Shown here piece after piece: positions 8,128 to 17,092 of a stretch of DNA of 53,701 nucleotides (the first letter of the stretch is position 1; each line of letters starts with the position of its first letter). The position numbers and the translations under genes were made by a program. The stretch comes from Microvirga sp. ACRRW. Its GTDB lineage: Bacteria; Pseudomonadota; Alphaproteobacteria; Rhizobiales; Beijerinckiaceae. The notes beneath the pieces were generated by a model. That model did not search any database. It saw nothing but the letters and a program-made list of their open reading frames with translations, and was not told where the DNA came from. The DNA lies in NCBI RefSeq assembly GCF_022346925.1, contig NZ_JAKRNJ010000012.1:1-53701 (forward strand). Reading direction: 5' to 3'.

Positions 8128-9333
8128 TCAGGCTGCTCCCGGCTGAGTTTTGGTCTTCAGCTCAGCTTCCATGGCCGCGCATGCGGCATCCAGACGATTG
8201 AAGGCTTCCGAAATGTCCTCATCGGAGATGATGAGCGGCGGCAGAAGCCTGACGACGTTGTCGCCGGCGCCGATCACGATCATTTTCTGATCGCGCGCAG
8301 CGGCGACGAAATCGGTGTTGGGCACAACGGTGCGCAGGCCCATCATGAGGCCAAAGCCGCGCACCTCGGCAATGATCGAGGAGTGGCGATCCTTCAGCTC
8401 GGCCAGGCGCTGCTTGAGCAGCAGGCCCTTGCGTTCGACCTCTTTGAGGAAACCCGGAGCGAGGATCACGTCGAGCACGGCATTGCCCACGGCCATGGCC
8501 AGAGGATTGCCGCCGAAGGTGGTGCCGTGGCTTCCCGCCGTCATGCCGATCGCCGCTTCGCGCGTGGCGAGGCAGGCCCCCATCGGGAAGCCGCCGCCGA
8601 TGCCCTTGGCGACTGCCATGATGTCCGGAGTCACGCCCGTCCACTCATAAGCGAAGAGCTTGCCCGTGCGGCCGACGCCGGTCTGGATCTCGTCGAAGAT
8701 CAGCATGAGGCCGTGCTGGTCGCAGAGAGCGCGCAGCTGCTTGAGAAACGCATTGTCCACGGAGCGGACGCCGCCTTCGCCCTGGATCGGCTCGATCATC
8801 AGGGCCGCCGTCTCGGGACCGATGGCGGCCTTCAGGGCCTCCAGATCGTTGACAGGCACCTGATCGAAGCCCTCGACCTTGGGTCCAAAGCCTTCGATAT
8901 ACTTGGCCTGCCCGCCGGCCGCGATGGTGGCGAGCGTCCGGCCGTGGAAGGCACCTTCGAACGTGATGATGCGGAAGCGCTCGGGATGGCCGTTCGCATG
9001 ATGATACTTGCGGGCCATCTTGATGGCGGCCTCATTGGCCTCGGCGCCCGAATTGGTGAAGAACACCACATCGGCGAAGGTATGATCCACCAGCCGCTGC
9101 GCCAGGCGCTCGCCTTCGGGGATCTGGAACAGGTTTGAGCTGTGCCAGAGCTTGGAGGCCTGCTCGGTCAGCGCCTCGACCAGATGCGGATGGGCGTGGC
9201 CCAAGGCATTCACGGCGATGCCGGCTCCGAAATCGAGATATCGCTGCCCGTCTCGGCCGTAGAGCCAGGGGCCCTCCCCCTTCTCGAAGGACAGTTCGGC
9301 GCGGGCAAAAACAGGCAGCAATGGCGATGTCAC
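8128..9333 (-). CDS. argD: Acetylornithine aminotransferase
   Basis: A PLP-dependent class III aminotransferase (401 aa) that makes N-acetylornithine from N-acetylglutamate semialdehyde, and possibly also acts in lysine synthesis as succinyl-DAP aminotransferase. Key segments are [17 protein letters not shown], the PLP aspartate region [14 protein letters not shown], and the Schiff-base lysine in [12 protein letters not shown] chose a GTG start at 9333, preceded by GGCGGAG at good spacing; it gives the family N-terminus [19 protein letters not shown]. The longer frame starting at 9420 adds non-homologous leader sequence that overlaps the promoter and hairpins. It is the first gene of argD-argF-hslO. 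Confidence 0.93.
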   Translation of the reverse strand: MTSPLLPVFARAELSFEKGEGPWLYGRDGQRYLDFGAGIAVNALGHAHPHLVEALTEQASKLWHSSNLFQIPEGERLAQRLVDHTFADVVFFTNSGAEANEAAIKMARKYHHANGHPERFRIITFEGAFHGRTLATIAAGGQAKYIEGFGPKVEGFDQVPVNDLEALKAAIGPETAALMIEPIQGEGGVRSVDNAFLKQLRALCDQHGLMLIFDEIQTGVGRTGKLFAYEWTGVTPDIMAVAKGIGGGFPMGACLATREAAIGMTAGSHGTTFGGNPLAMAVGNAVLDVILAPGFLKEVERKGLLLKQRLAELKDRHSSIIAEVRGFGLMMGLRTVVPNTDFVAAARDQKMIVIGAGDNVVRLLPPLIISDEDISEAFNRLDAACAAMEAELKTKTQPGAA

Positions 9334-9358
9334 GGTTTGTCTCCGCCTTATAGGGACC

Positions 9359-9418
9359 CAAGGTCGCACCTTGAGCCACCCTGGGCATAAAAAGAAAGCG
9401 CCGCCCAAGCGGGGCGGC
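9359..9418 (-). promoter_or_regulatory. argD leader with two hairpins, the upper one terminator-like
   Basis: On the minus strand, a GC-only 7-bp stem (9412-9418 with 9400-9406) is followed at once by CTTTCTTTTTATG (9399-9387), the form of an intrinsic terminator. A second perfect 6-bp hairpin (CAAGGT/ACCTTG, 9359-9373) lies closer to the argD start. No minus-strand gene lies upstream to be terminated, so the element belongs to the argD transcript. Given the promoter at 9428-9455, the first hairpin would be almost at the RNA 5' end. It could limit transcription or protect the 5' end. Confidence 0.5.
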
Positions 9419-9427
9419 ACGGCGGGG

Positions 9428-9455
9428 ATTCTAACGAGGTGCGGGACCCTGTCAA
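9428..9455 (-). promoter_or_regulatory. argD promoter with a GANTC site on the -10 box
   Basis: The minus strand shows a perfect -35 TTGACA (9450-9455), a 16-base spacer and -10 TAGAAT (9428-9433). The -10 overlaps a GANTC methylation site (9427-9431), the arrangement seen at GcrA/CcrM-controlled promoters in alphaproteobacteria. Confidence 0.6.
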
Positions 9456-9717
9456 TTCAAGAGAAATGAACTGAAACATCACAGGAGGAATTTTCCGTTG
9501 GGAGAGTTCCCTGGGGAAAACGGCGGGGGGGGACCGGGGACTCTTGCGCCCGAGTCCACCCATCCTGTAACTTCAGGTCAGTCGAGTACAGCATTCGTGC
9601 GGCGGCTTTCACCCAAGGAGTGACCCCTCCCAACGCGGTCGGACATAAACTCTCTGTCCGCGAGGTGTAGGGGATTCTGGGTTCAAGAAGGCGGCCACGA
9701 TGGAGGCAAGTTTAAAA

Positions 9718-10251
9718 ATGACAGATGCGGGCGCAACTTGGACCGATGAGCGGGTCGAGCTTCTCAAGAAGCTCTGGACCGATGGCTTGAGCGCGAGCCA
9801 GATCGCCGCCGAGCTCGGCAACGTGACCCGCAATGCGGTGATCGGCAAGGTTCACCGCCTCGGCCTGTCCGGCCGGGCTAAGGACGTGAAGGCCACTCCG
9901 TCCGCGCCCCGCGCTCGCAAAGCCACCCGCGCCCCCAGCGCGCCGGCCCCGATTGCGCCTCAGGCCCATAACAATGTGGTCCTGGCCCCCATTCCGCTCC
10001 AGCCCGTGCGTGAACAGCCGGTAATGGTTGCCGAAGAGGACGATCTGGCGATCCCCATGTCCGAGCGCGTGACCATCATGGATCTGCGCGAGTCCATGTG
10101 CCGCTGGCCCATGGGCGACCCGACGAAGCCAGAATTCCGCTTCTGCGGCGCCCGCTCCATCACCGGCCTGCCCTATTGCACCCATCACGCCCGCATCGCC
10201 TACCAGCCGGTGGCCGACCGCAAGCGTGAGCGCAAGCTGGCCCGCGCTTAA
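9718..10251 (+). CDS. gcrA: Cell-cycle regulator GcrA
   Basis: A 177-aa DNA-binding regulator that works with sigma70 RNA polymerase at promoters carrying CcrM-methylated GANTC sites. The N-terminal helix-turn-helix is highly conserved: TWTDERVELLKKLWTDGLSA followed by SQIAAELGNVTRNAVIGKVH and RLGLSGRA. A Pro/Ala-rich linker leads to the C-terminal sigma-contacting domain, with CRWPMGDP, FRFCGA and PYCTHHARIAY. I chose the ATG at 9718, which has GGAGG 11 bases before it. An ATG at 9700 overlaps that site and is less likely. GANTC sites in its own upstream region fit known feedback control. It ends in a bidirectional terminator facing phoB. Confidence 0.93.
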   Translation: MTDAGATWTDERVELLKKLWTDGLSASQIAAELGNVTRNAVIGKVHRLGLSGRAKDVKATPSAPRARKATRAPSAPAPIAPQAHNNVVLAPIPLQPVREQPVMVAEEDDLAIPMSERVTIMDLRESMCRWPMGDPTKPEFRFCGARSITGLPYCTHHARIAYQPVADRKRERKLARA

Positions 10252-10274
10252 AGCCAAACCAAATCCTGAAATAG

Positions 10275-10304
10275 AAAAGGCCCGCTGCACCCAGCGGGCC
10301 TTTT
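10275..10304. terminator. Bidirectional terminator between gcrA and phoB
   Basis: A perfect 13-bp stem (10275-10287 with 10292-10304) with a 4-base loop, A4 on the left and T4 on the right, lies between the convergent genes. Confidence 0.85.
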
Positions 10305-10321
10305 CGTTTCGGGATGCGCGA

Positions 10322-11044
10322 TCAGCCCTCGGCGCTTGCAGCCTGATCGGCGCGGGCGAAGGTCTCATCGAAGGAATAGCCTGCCCCGCGCACGGTGCGG
10401 ATGGGGTCGGGCATCTTCGGGATGTTGATGGCCTTGCGCAGGCGACCCACATGGACGTCCACGGTCCGCTCGTCGATATAGACGTCGTGGCCCCAGACGG
10501 CGTTGAGCAGATGCTCGCGGCTGAACACGCGGCCTGGGCTCTGCATGAGGAACTCGAGCAGCTTGAATTCCGTGGGCCCCAGATGCAGGTCCTTCCCGGC
10601 ACGGCGCACGCGATGGGTCTCGCGGTCGAGCTCCATGTCGCCCGCACGCAGCAGCGTTGCGATATGCGCGGGCTTCGTGCGGCGCAGGAGCGCGCGGACG
10701 CGGGCGAGCAGCTCCGGCACCGAGAAGGGCTTTACGATATAATCGTCGGCCCCTGTGGACAGGCCGCGGATCCGGTCGCCCTCCTCGCCCCGAGCGGTGA
10801 GCATGATCACCGGCAGACGCTCTGTCTCGGGGCGCACGCGGATGCGGCGGCAGAGTTCGATGCCGGAGAGCCCCGGCAGCATCCAGTCGAGCAGAACGAT
10901 GTCGGGCACCTGCTCACGCAGGCGGATCTCGGCCTCGTCACCGCGCGCCACGCTGTCCACCTCGTAGCCCTCGGCTTCGAGGTTGTAGCGCAGCAGCAGC
11001 GTCAACGGCTCCTCGTCTTCAACGATCAGAACGCGAGGTCCCAT
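10322..11044 (-). CDS. phoB: Phosphate regulon response regulator PhoB
   Basis: An OmpR/PhoB-family response regulator, 240 aa. The receiver domain has the acidic pair VEDEE, the phospho-acceptor Asp53 in IVLLDWMLPG, TARGEE and the conserved lysine in YIVKPF. The C-terminal winged helix (about 130-230) contains GPTEFKLLEFLMQSPGRVFS and ERTVDVHVGRLRKAI. It binds Pho boxes such as the one before pstS. It is the last gene of the pst-pho cluster, starting 2 bases after the phoU stop. Confidence 0.95.
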   Translation of the reverse strand: MGPRVLIVEDEEPLTLLLRYNLEAEGYEVDSVARGDEAEIRLREQVPDIVLLDWMLPGLSGIELCRRIRVRPETERLPVIMLTARGEEGDRIRGLSTGADDYIVKPFSVPELLARVRALLRRTKPAHIATLLRAGDMELDRETHRVRRAGKDLHLGPTEFKLLEFLMQSPGRVFSREHLLNAVWGHDVYIDERTVDVHVGRLRKAINIPKMPDPIRTVRGAGYSFDETFARADQAASAEG

Positions 11045-11046
11045 CC

Positions 11047-11760
11047 TCAGGCTCCCGCCTCGATACCGGTATCGATGGACCGGTCGTTCTTGGGCCGGTC
11101 GATGGCGAGCGTTTCGCCCGTCACGAGATAATGCACCGTCTCGGCGATGTTGGTAGTGTGATCGCCGATGCGCTCGATGTTCTTGGCGCAGAACAGGAGA
11201 TGCGTGCAGAACGAAATATTGCGCGGGTCTTCCATCATGTAGGTCAGAAGCTCGCGGAAGAGCGAGGTATAGAGCGCGTCAATGGCACCGTCGCGCTTCC
11301 ACACGTCGAGGGCGCGGGCGGTGTCCTGCTGCGCATAGGCATCAAGCACATCCTTGAGCTGGCCCAGCACCAGATCGCTCATATGCTGAAGGCCGAGCAC
11401 GATTTTCTGCGGCTGGAAATCCGCGCCGATGGCAAGCGCGCGCTTGGCGATGTTCTTGGCGAGATCGCCGATGCGCTCTACGTCGCCGGACACGCGGATG
11501 GCCGAGATGGTCTCGCGCAGGTCCACCGCCAGGGGCTGGCGGCGGGCGATGGTGAGGATGGCGTTTTCCTCCACCTCGCGCTGCAGCACGTCGAGCCGCT
11601 TGTCGGAGGCGATGACGGTCTGCGCCATGGCCGTGTCGTGACGAACAAGGGCGCTGATCGCATCGACCAGCATCTTCTCGGCAATGCCGCCCATCTCGGA
11701 GATGCGGCGGCGCAGGGCCTGCAGGTCGTTGTCGTAGGAAGTGACGATATGCTCCGACAT
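11047..11760 (-). CDS. phoU: Phosphate signalling protein PhoU
   Basis: A 237-aa cytoplasmic protein of two three-helix PhoU repeats that links the PstSCAB transporter to PhoR and keeps the regulon off when phosphate is ample. Repeat signatures include LQALRRRISEMGGIAEKML in the first half and SFCTHLLFCAKNIERIGDHT (which carries the metal-binding E-x-x-x-D type segment) in the second. It starts 24 bases after pstB and is followed at 2 bases by phoB. Confidence 0.94.
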   Translation of the reverse strand: MSEHIVTSYDNDLQALRRRISEMGGIAEKMLVDAISALVRHDTAMAQTVIASDKRLDVLQREVEENAILTIARRQPLAVDLRETISAIRVSGDVERIGDLAKNIAKRALAIGADFQPQKIVLGLQHMSDLVLGQLKDVLDAYAQQDTARALDVWKRDGAIDALYTSLFRELLTYMMEDPRNISFCTHLLFCAKNIERIGDHTTNIAETVHYLVTGETLAIDRPKNDRSIDTGIEAGA

Positions 11761-11784
11761 CGGAGGTCTCCCCTGGGAACGTTA

Positions 11785-12606
11785 TTAGCCGAAGCGGCCC
11801 GTGATGTAGTCTTGGGTCTGTTTCTTCGACGGGTTCATGAATATCTTCGTCGTGTCCCCGAACTCGATGAGCTCGCCCAGATACATGAAGGCGGTGAATT
11901 GCGAGATGCGCGCCGCCTGCTGCATGTTGTGGGTGACGATGACGATGGTGAATTCGGAGCGCAGCTGCTCGATCAGCTCCTCGATCTTGCCGGTGGAGAT
12001 CGGGTCGAGCGCCGAGGTCGGCTCGTCCAGCAGGATCACCTCGGGACGCTGCGCGATGGTGCGCGCGATGCACAGGCGCTGCTGCTGTCCGCCTGACAGG
12101 CCCATGCCGGATTGGCGCAGCTTATCCTTCACCTCGTCCCACAAGGCAGCCTTGCGCAGAGCCGCCTCAACACGTCCGTCGAGCTCGCTCTTGGAAAGCT
12201 TCTCATAGAGACGGATGCCGAAGGCGATGTTGTCGTAGATCGACATGGGGAACGGCGTCGGCTTCTGGAACACCATGCCGACGCGAGCGCGCAGCTCGTT
12301 CACATCGACGGATGGTGAGAGAACGTTCTGTCCGTCGAGCAGGATCTGCCCGTCGGCGCGCTGCTCCGGATACAAGCTGTAGATGCGGTTGAAGGTGCGC
12401 AGCAGCGTCGACTTTCCACAACCGGACGGGCCGATGAGCGCGGTTACCTGCCGGTCATGGAAATCGAGGGAGATGTCCTTCAGGCTGCGGAAATCGCCGT
12501 AATAGAAATTGAGGTTCCTGACCGAGATGCGGACCGGCGCGCTGCTATCGGCAGCGGCCGTGTTCCCGATGGCGCTGCTCGTGTTGACGGCAATCGTGCT
12601 GCTCAT
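11785..12606 (-). CDS. pstB: Phosphate ABC transporter ATP-binding protein PstB
   Basis: The ATPase of the high-affinity phosphate importer, 273 aa. Walker A is GPSGCGKST (~59-67), the signature is [16 protein letters not shown], Walker B is [13 protein letters not shown], and the switch histidine is in IVTHNMQQA. The N-terminal ~25 residues are Ser/Ala-rich and extend beyond the usual PstB. The ATG overlaps the pstA stop by the ATGA pattern, so the two are translationally coupled. Confidence 0.95.
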   Translation of the reverse strand: MSSTIAVNTSSAIGNTAAADSSAPVRISVRNLNFYYGDFRSLKDISLDFHDRQVTALIGPSGCGKSTLLRTFNRIYSLYPEQRADGQILLDGQNVLSPSVDVNELRARVGMVFQKPTPFPMSIYDNIAFGIRLYEKLSKSELDGRVEAALRKAALWDEVKDKLRQSGMGLSGGQQQRLCIARTIAQRPEVILLDEPTSALDPISTGKIEELIEQLRSEFTIVIVTHNMQQAARISQFTAFMYLGELIEFGDTTKIFMNPSKKQTQDYITGRFG

Positions 12607-13505
12607 CGGACTTTATCCTTCTTCAAGAGCAGGCGTGCCACGACGGACAGCGCCAGGATCGACAGGGTGATGATGAGGGCGCCGGCCCAGGCGAGTTCAC
12701 GCCAGTTCTCGTAAGGCGCCAGCGCAAACTGGTAGATGGTGACGGGAAGGTTCGACACGCCGCCCATGAGCGTCGGGCTGAACCAGAAATTATTGTTGAG
12801 CGCCGTGAACAGCAGCGGTGCGGTCTCGCCCGCGATGCGTGCAGTGGCGAGGATCACGCCGGTGACCATGCCCGCACGCGCGGCCTTCCAGCTGATCTTC
12901 ATGATGACCGTCGACATGGGCGCGCCCAGCGCCGCGCCGGCCTCGCGCAGCGAACCCGGTACAAGGCGCAGCATGTCCTCGGTCGACCGGACGATGACGG
13001 GCACCGCGATGATGGCGAGCGCCACGCCGCCTGCCCAGCCGGAATAGCCGCCCATGGGCTGCACCATCAGCATGTAGACGAAGAGGCCGATGAGAATGCT
13101 GGGCGCTGCGAGAAGAATGTCGTTCACGAAGCGGATCACCGTCGCGAGCATCGAGGCCTTGCCGTATTCGGCGAGATAGGTTCCGGCGAGCACGCCGATG
13201 GGTGTTGCAACCACGATGCCGAGAAATGTGAGGATCAGGCTGCCGACGATAGCGTTGGCGATGCCGCCGCCTGCCGTGCCGGGACCAGGCGTCGTCTCCG
13301 TGAAGACCGCGGGCGAGAGGCCGCCGATGCCCTCGACGATGAGCATCAGCAGGATCCATCCGAGCACGAAGGCGCCGAGAAGCGTGAAGAGCGTGCAGGT
13401 GATCTTGAGTGCGCGGTCGGCCACATAGCGACTGCGGCGCACGCGCCCCCAAGGAGCAGGTGCCGCGGCTGTCGCTGCCGGATTGTAAAGGGCATGATCC
13501 ATCAT
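12603..13505 (-). CDS. pstA: Phosphate ABC transporter permease PstA
   Basis: An inner-membrane permease of about 300 aa with six expected membrane spans. The EAA loop is seen in [21 protein letters not shown] chose the start at the tandem ATG-ATG (13505/13502), 8 bases after the pstC stop and preceded by AGAGG, giving [18 protein letters not shown]. The frame stays open far upstream (to ~14324), but that part lies antiphase inside pstC and is not coding. It pairs with PstC and PstB. Confidence 0.93.
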   Translation of the reverse strand: MMDHALYNPAATAAAPAPWGRVRRSRYVADRALKITCTLFTLLGAFVLGWILLMLIVEGIGGLSPAVFTETTPGPGTAGGGIANAIVGSLILTFLGIVVATPIGVLAGTYLAEYGKASMLATVIRFVNDILLAAPSILIGLFVYMLMVQPMGGYSGWAGGVALAIIAVPVIVRSTEDMLRLVPGSLREAGAALGAPMSTVIMKISWKAARAGMVTGVILATARIAGETAPLLFTALNNNFWFSPTLMGGVSNLPVTIYQFALAPYENWRELAWAGALIITLSILALSVVARLLLKKDKVR

Positions 13506-13513
13506 CAACCTCT

Positions 13514-14485
13514 TTAATGCGTCTTCACGCGGGAAATCAGAAGACGCGCGAGGGCCAGAACAATGAATGTGACGACGAAGAGAATGCAGCCGAGGGCCAT
13601 CAGCGCATGCATCTGCATGCCGGAGGCTTCGTTGAATTCGTTCGCGATGCGGGATGCGATGGTCGAGCTCGGGTCGAACAGCGAAAGCGACAGGCGGTTC
13701 GCGTTGCCGATCACGAAGGTCACCGCCATCGTCTCGCCAAGCGCCCTGCCGAGGCCGAGCATGACCGCGCCGATGATGCTGACCCCGGCCTGAGGCAGCA
13801 GAACATGGCGTACCACTTCCCAGGTGGTGCAGCCGATACCGTAGGCGCTCTCGCGCAGCACGGTCGGGATCTGGTCGAGAATGTCGCGCGTGATCGACGC
13901 AATGAAGGGAATGATCATGATCGCGAGGATGATCCCCGCCGTCATCATGCCGACGCCGGAGGGCACGCGGGCATAAAGAACGGTTCCGACGATCGGTATG
14001 CCCTCGACAATGGTCGCCAGCGGAATCTGAACATATTGCGCGAACAGCGGCGCGAAGACGAAGAGGCCCCACATGCCGTAGATGATGCTGGGCACTGCAG
14101 CCAGAAGCTCGATCACGGTGGAGACGGGACGGCGCAGCCAAGTCGGGCAGAGCTGCGTGAGGAAGATGGCGATGCCGATGGAAATCGGGACGCCGATAAC
14201 GAGAGCGATGAGCGCCGAGGTCAGTGTGCCGGCAATTGCGACCCATGCACCGTATTGGTCCGCTCCGACATTCCAGATGCTGGACGTGACGAAGCCGAAG
14301 CCGAATTCCTGGAAGGCGGGCCAACCGCCATACACCATCGAGCCGATGATGCCGGCGAGCACCGCGAGAACGATCAGGGCAGAGCCGTAGGAAGCCCAGC
14401 GGAAGCCCTGATCGAAGACGGGAGAAGTGCGACGGCGGACGGTCTGCATGTTCGACATTGAAACTTGATCAGACACGACAGCCAT
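13514..14485 (-). CDS. pstC: Phosphate ABC transporter permease PstC
   Basis: The second membrane permease of the phosphate importer, 323 aa. After a short cytoplasmic N-terminus there are six hydrophobic spans (for example YGSALIVLAVLAGIIGSMVY). The family motif PSIIYGMWGLFVFAPLF follows ELLAAV, and the EAA-like loop is RESAYGIGCTTWEVVRHVLL. The ATG at 14485 has AAGGAG eight bases upstream; a GTG at 14494 overlaps that site. It lies 43 bases after pstS, across a hairpin. Confidence 0.93.
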   Translation of the reverse strand: MAVVSDQVSMSNMQTVRRRTSPVFDQGFRWASYGSALIVLAVLAGIIGSMVYGGWPAFQEFGFGFVTSSIWNVGADQYGAWVAIAGTLTSALIALVIGVPISIGIAIFLTQLCPTWLRRPVSTVIELLAAVPSIIYGMWGLFVFAPLFAQYVQIPLATIVEGIPIVGTVLYARVPSGVGMMTAGIILAIMIIPFIASITRDILDQIPTVLRESAYGIGCTTWEVVRHVLLPQAGVSIIGAVMLGLGRALGETMAVTFVIGNANRLSLSLFDPSSTIASRIANEFNEASGMQMHALMALGCILFVVTFIVLALARLLISRVKTH

Positions 14486-14502
14486 CCGCCTCACTCCTTA
14501 TC

Positions 14503-14521
14503 GGCAACCTATTAAGGTGCC
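14503..14521 (-). promoter_or_regulatory. Intercistronic hairpin between pstS and pstC
   Basis: A short imperfect stem (GGCA-CCTT with AGG-TTGCC pairing on the minus strand) lies in the 43-base gap. Such hairpins commonly stabilise the upstream binding-protein message, so PstS can be made in excess of the membrane parts. The pairing is weak. Confidence 0.35.
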
Positions 14522-14528
14522 GTCAGTC

Positions 14529-15572
14529 TTACATCTTGAAGATCGCCTGACCGGAGGCGTTCTTGATGTCCTTGGCCCAGGTCGCGCGGATCTGCTCGAC
14601 GACGTTGTCCGGCAGCGGCACGTAGTCAAGATCGGACGCGAGCTTGTCGCCGTTCTTGTAGGCCCAGTCGAAGAACTTCAACACTTCAGCGGTCTGCTCC
14701 GGCTTCTCTGCGCTCTTATGAACCAGGATGAAGGTGGGGTTCGTGATCGGCCAAGCGTCGTCACCGGCCTGATTGGTCAGCGAGATGCCGAAGCCCGGAG
14801 CCGAATTCCAGTTGGCGCTGGCGGCAGCGGCCTGGAACGACTTGATCTCCGGCTGCGGATATTTGCCGGCCTTGTTCTGGATCAGGGTGTGGGGAATGTT
14901 GTTCTGCTTGGCGAAAGCATACTCGACATAACCGATCGCGTTCGGAACCTGCTTCACCGTCGCGGCCACACCCTCGTTGCCCTTGCCGCCCTGACCGATC
15001 GGCCAGTTGACCGTGGTGCCGGCGCCGAGCTCGGCCTTCCAGGCATCGGAAACCTGCGAGAGATAAGTGGTGAACACGCTGGTCGTGCCCGAAGAGTCGG
15101 AGCGGTAGATCGGGGTGATGTTGGCGGCGGGCAGGTTCACGCCGGGGTTCAGCTGGGCGATCTTGGCATCGTTCCACTTGGCGATCTTGCCGTGGAAGAT
15201 ATCGGCGAGCACCTGGCCCGTCAGCTTGATCTGGCCCGGCTGGACGCCCTGGATGTTGACGACGGGAACGACGGCGCCCATCACGGTCGGGAACTGAACG
15301 AGGCCGTTCTTCTCGAGGTCCTCGCCCTTCATCGGAGCGTCGGTGGCGCCGAAATCGACCGTCTTGGCCTGGATCTGCTTGATGCCGCCGCCGGAGCCGA
15401 TGGACTGATAATTCATGCCGTTGCCGGTCTCCTTCTTGTAGGCTTCAGCCCACTTCGAATAGACCGGGAAGGGGAAAGTCGCGCCTGCGCCGGTGATGTC
15501 AGCAGCGGACGCCGTGGTCGAAAGGCTAGCGACGGCAAGGCCGGCCGCAAGGGCGAAGGACATGATCTTCAC
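14529..15572 (-). CDS. pstS: Periplasmic phosphate-binding protein PstS
   Basis: The solute receptor of the PstSCAB importer, 347 aa. The signal peptide FALAAGLAVASLSTTASAAD is cut near residue 24. The family opening is ITGAGATFPFPVYSKWAEAY, with the phosphate-site segments SIGSGGGIKQI and YRSDSSGTTSVFTTYLS. A GTG start at 15572 follows GGGAG at seven bases; an ATG three codons later is the alternative. It is probably transcribed from its own Pho-box promoter as well as from upstream phoR, which would explain strong induction under phosphate limitation. Confidence 0.95.
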   Translation of the reverse strand: MKIMSFALAAGLAVASLSTTASAADITGAGATFPFPVYSKWAEAYKKETGNGMNYQSIGSGGGIKQIQAKTVDFGATDAPMKGEDLEKNGLVQFPTVMGAVVPVVNIQGVQPGQIKLTGQVLADIFHGKIAKWNDAKIAQLNPGVNLPAANITPIYRSDSSGTTSVFTTYLSQVSDAWKAELGAGTTVNWPIGQGGKGNEGVAATVKQVPNAIGYVEYAFAKQNNIPHTLIQNKAGKYPQPEIKSFQAAAASANWNSAPGFGISLTNQAGDDAWPITNPTFILVHKSAEKPEQTAEVLKFFDWAYKNGDKLASDLDYVPLPDNVVEQIRATWAKDIKNASGQAIFKM

Positions 15573-15667
15573 GGTAAATCTCCCTGTTCATACAAGCGCG
15601 GCAGGCGGTTCCATGACCCATTCCGGACCGCGCGAGTGGACAGCTAGGCCCGGCGCATGTCGCCTCT

Positions 15668-15696
15668 ACGACAGTTGGATGACAAATAGATGACAG
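15668..15696 (-). promoter_or_regulatory. Pho box with three 7-bp repeats upstream of pstS
   Basis: On the minus strand three repeats, CTGTCAT, TTGTCAT and CTGTCGT, are spaced by exactly 4 bases (11-bp phasing), the signature of PhoB binding. They lie about 96 bases before the pstS start and just after the phoR stop. Confidence 0.85.
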
Positions 15697-15734
15697 CCCG
15701 AAAGGATCCCCTGGCAAAGGCTTGAAATCCGGCC

Positions 15735-17033
15735 TCATTCGCCTGTGGGAGCCTCGGGGAGCCTGACGGTGAAACGCGCGCCCTGCCCCGGCTCGCTGGC
15801 AATGTCGAGCTGGCCGCGATGACGGTTGACGATGTGCTTCACGATCGCGAGACCCAGGCCCGTTCCGCCCTTGTCGCGGCTATGAGCGGCATCGACCCGG
15901 TAAAACCGCTCGGTGAGTCTTGGCAGATGCTCCGGCGCGATACCGGGGCCATAATCCTGAACGGACAGAACGGAGTATGGACCGGCCTCGGACTCGATGC
16001 TCTCCAGGGTAATATCTACGGCCTTGCCGCTTTCCCCATATTTCACGGCGTTCTCGATCAGGTTCTCGATCACCCGCAGAAGCTCGTCACGATCGCCGAA
16101 GACATGGACGGGACGCTCGGGCAGGACGGCGCGGATCGCCACGCCCTTTTCCTTCGCGGCAGGCGAAAACGTCTCGACCATCGGAGCAACAAGAGAGCCG
16201 AGATCGACCTTCTGCGTCGGCGACACATGCGACCGCATCTCGATGCGCGAAAGCGACAGGAGATCGTCGATCAGACGCTTCATGCGCTGAGCCTGGACGC
16301 GCATGATCTCGAGGAAACGCTCGCGCGCCTTGAGGTCGTCACGGGCCGGGCCCTGCAGCGTTTCGACGAAGCCGAGAAGCGAGGCCAGGGGCGTGCGGAG
16401 CTCGTGGCTCGCATTGGCCACGAAATCCGCCCGCATCACCTCGAGACGCCGCGCCTCGGTGAGATCGCGGAAGAACAGCACGACGCCCGATTGAACGCCA
16501 ACATTCAAGGCTTCCGCCTGCAAGGGGCCGATATGCACCTCGAATGTCCGCTCCGTGGGCACCCGCTCGGAATATTCGATACGCAACGAAGTCCCTGCCT
16601 CCAGCACCTCCTCGATGCCGTCGAGCACATCGGGGCTGCGAAGGGCGAAGGACAGAGGCTGGCTGATCTTCAACCCGGGCAGGAGACGATGAGCGGCCTT
16701 GTTGGCCTCAAGAACCACCTGACGACGATCCACCATGATCACGGGATCGGGAATATGGGCCAGAAGAGCCTCGGCCATGTCGCTGCGCCCGGAAGACTTG
16801 GGGCGCGGCTGCAGCGCTTCGCCCAGCCGCTTCCGATACGGGCCGCCGGCCAAGGCACTGAGCACGATGGCGCTGACGACACCCAAGACGAACCAGCCAT
16901 CGCCGTAGCCGCGCCAGAGAGCGATGGCGCTTAGCAGAAGGCATGCCACAAGCGCTCCGCGAAAAGCCGCCATACGTAGCGGGCCGGCCTCGGGAGAGCC
17001 GCTCGCAGGCCTGTTTTCGCTGGGATCGCTCAT
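15735..17033 (-). CDS. phoR: Phosphate regulon sensor histidine kinase PhoR
   Basis: A 432-aa inner-membrane kinase that phosphorylates PhoB. Two N-terminal membrane spans (~22-65; LVACLLLSAIALW and WFVLGVVSAIVLSALAG) are followed by a PAS-like domain (~90-200), HisKA with the phospho-accepting His in FVANASHELRTPLASLLGF, and HATPase boxes DELLRVIENLIENAVKYG, DYGPGIAPEHLPRL and GGTGLGLAIVKHIV. It is the first gene of the phosphate cluster; no Pho box is visible in its own 59-base upstream gap. The start ATG at 17033 is unambiguous. Confidence 0.94.
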   Translation of the reverse strand: MSDPSENRPASGSPEAGPLRMAAFRGALVACLLLSAIALWRGYGDGWFVLGVVSAIVLSALAGGPYRKRLGEALQPRPKSSGRSDMAEALLAHIPDPVIMVDRRQVVLEANKAAHRLLPGLKISQPLSFALRSPDVLDGIEEVLEAGTSLRIEYSERVPTERTFEVHIGPLQAEALNVGVQSGVVLFFRDLTEARRLEVMRADFVANASHELRTPLASLLGFVETLQGPARDDLKARERFLEIMRVQAQRMKRLIDDLLSLSRIEMRSHVSPTQKVDLGSLVAPMVETFSPAAKEKGVAIRAVLPERPVHVFGDRDELLRVIENLIENAVKYGESGKAVDITLESIESEAGPYSVLSVQDYGPGIAPEHLPRLTERFYRVDAAHSRDKGGTGLGLAIVKHIVNRHRGQLDIASEPGQGARFTVRLPEAPTGE

Positions 17034-17092
17034 GATGCCTTACAGCCCCGCGTGAGTATCGCGTCCGTTTTTACGGTGCGCGCCTCACGAAG

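Larger units (their letters stand above)
9334..9717. other. Divergent argD-gcrA intergenic region
   Basis: No gene is visible here. The region holds the argD promoter and leader hairpins. On the gcrA side there is an inverted repeat CGGACA-N9-TGTCCG (9640-9660) of operator type. GANTC sites occur at 9427-9431, 9552-9556 and 9673-9677, the last about 40 bases before the gcrA start. Confidence 0.6.

Noticed and set aside
13506..14324. N-terminal extension of the pstA frame through pstC
   Set aside because: It lies out of phase within pstC and its residues resemble no permease; the tandem ATG at 13505 is a normal start.
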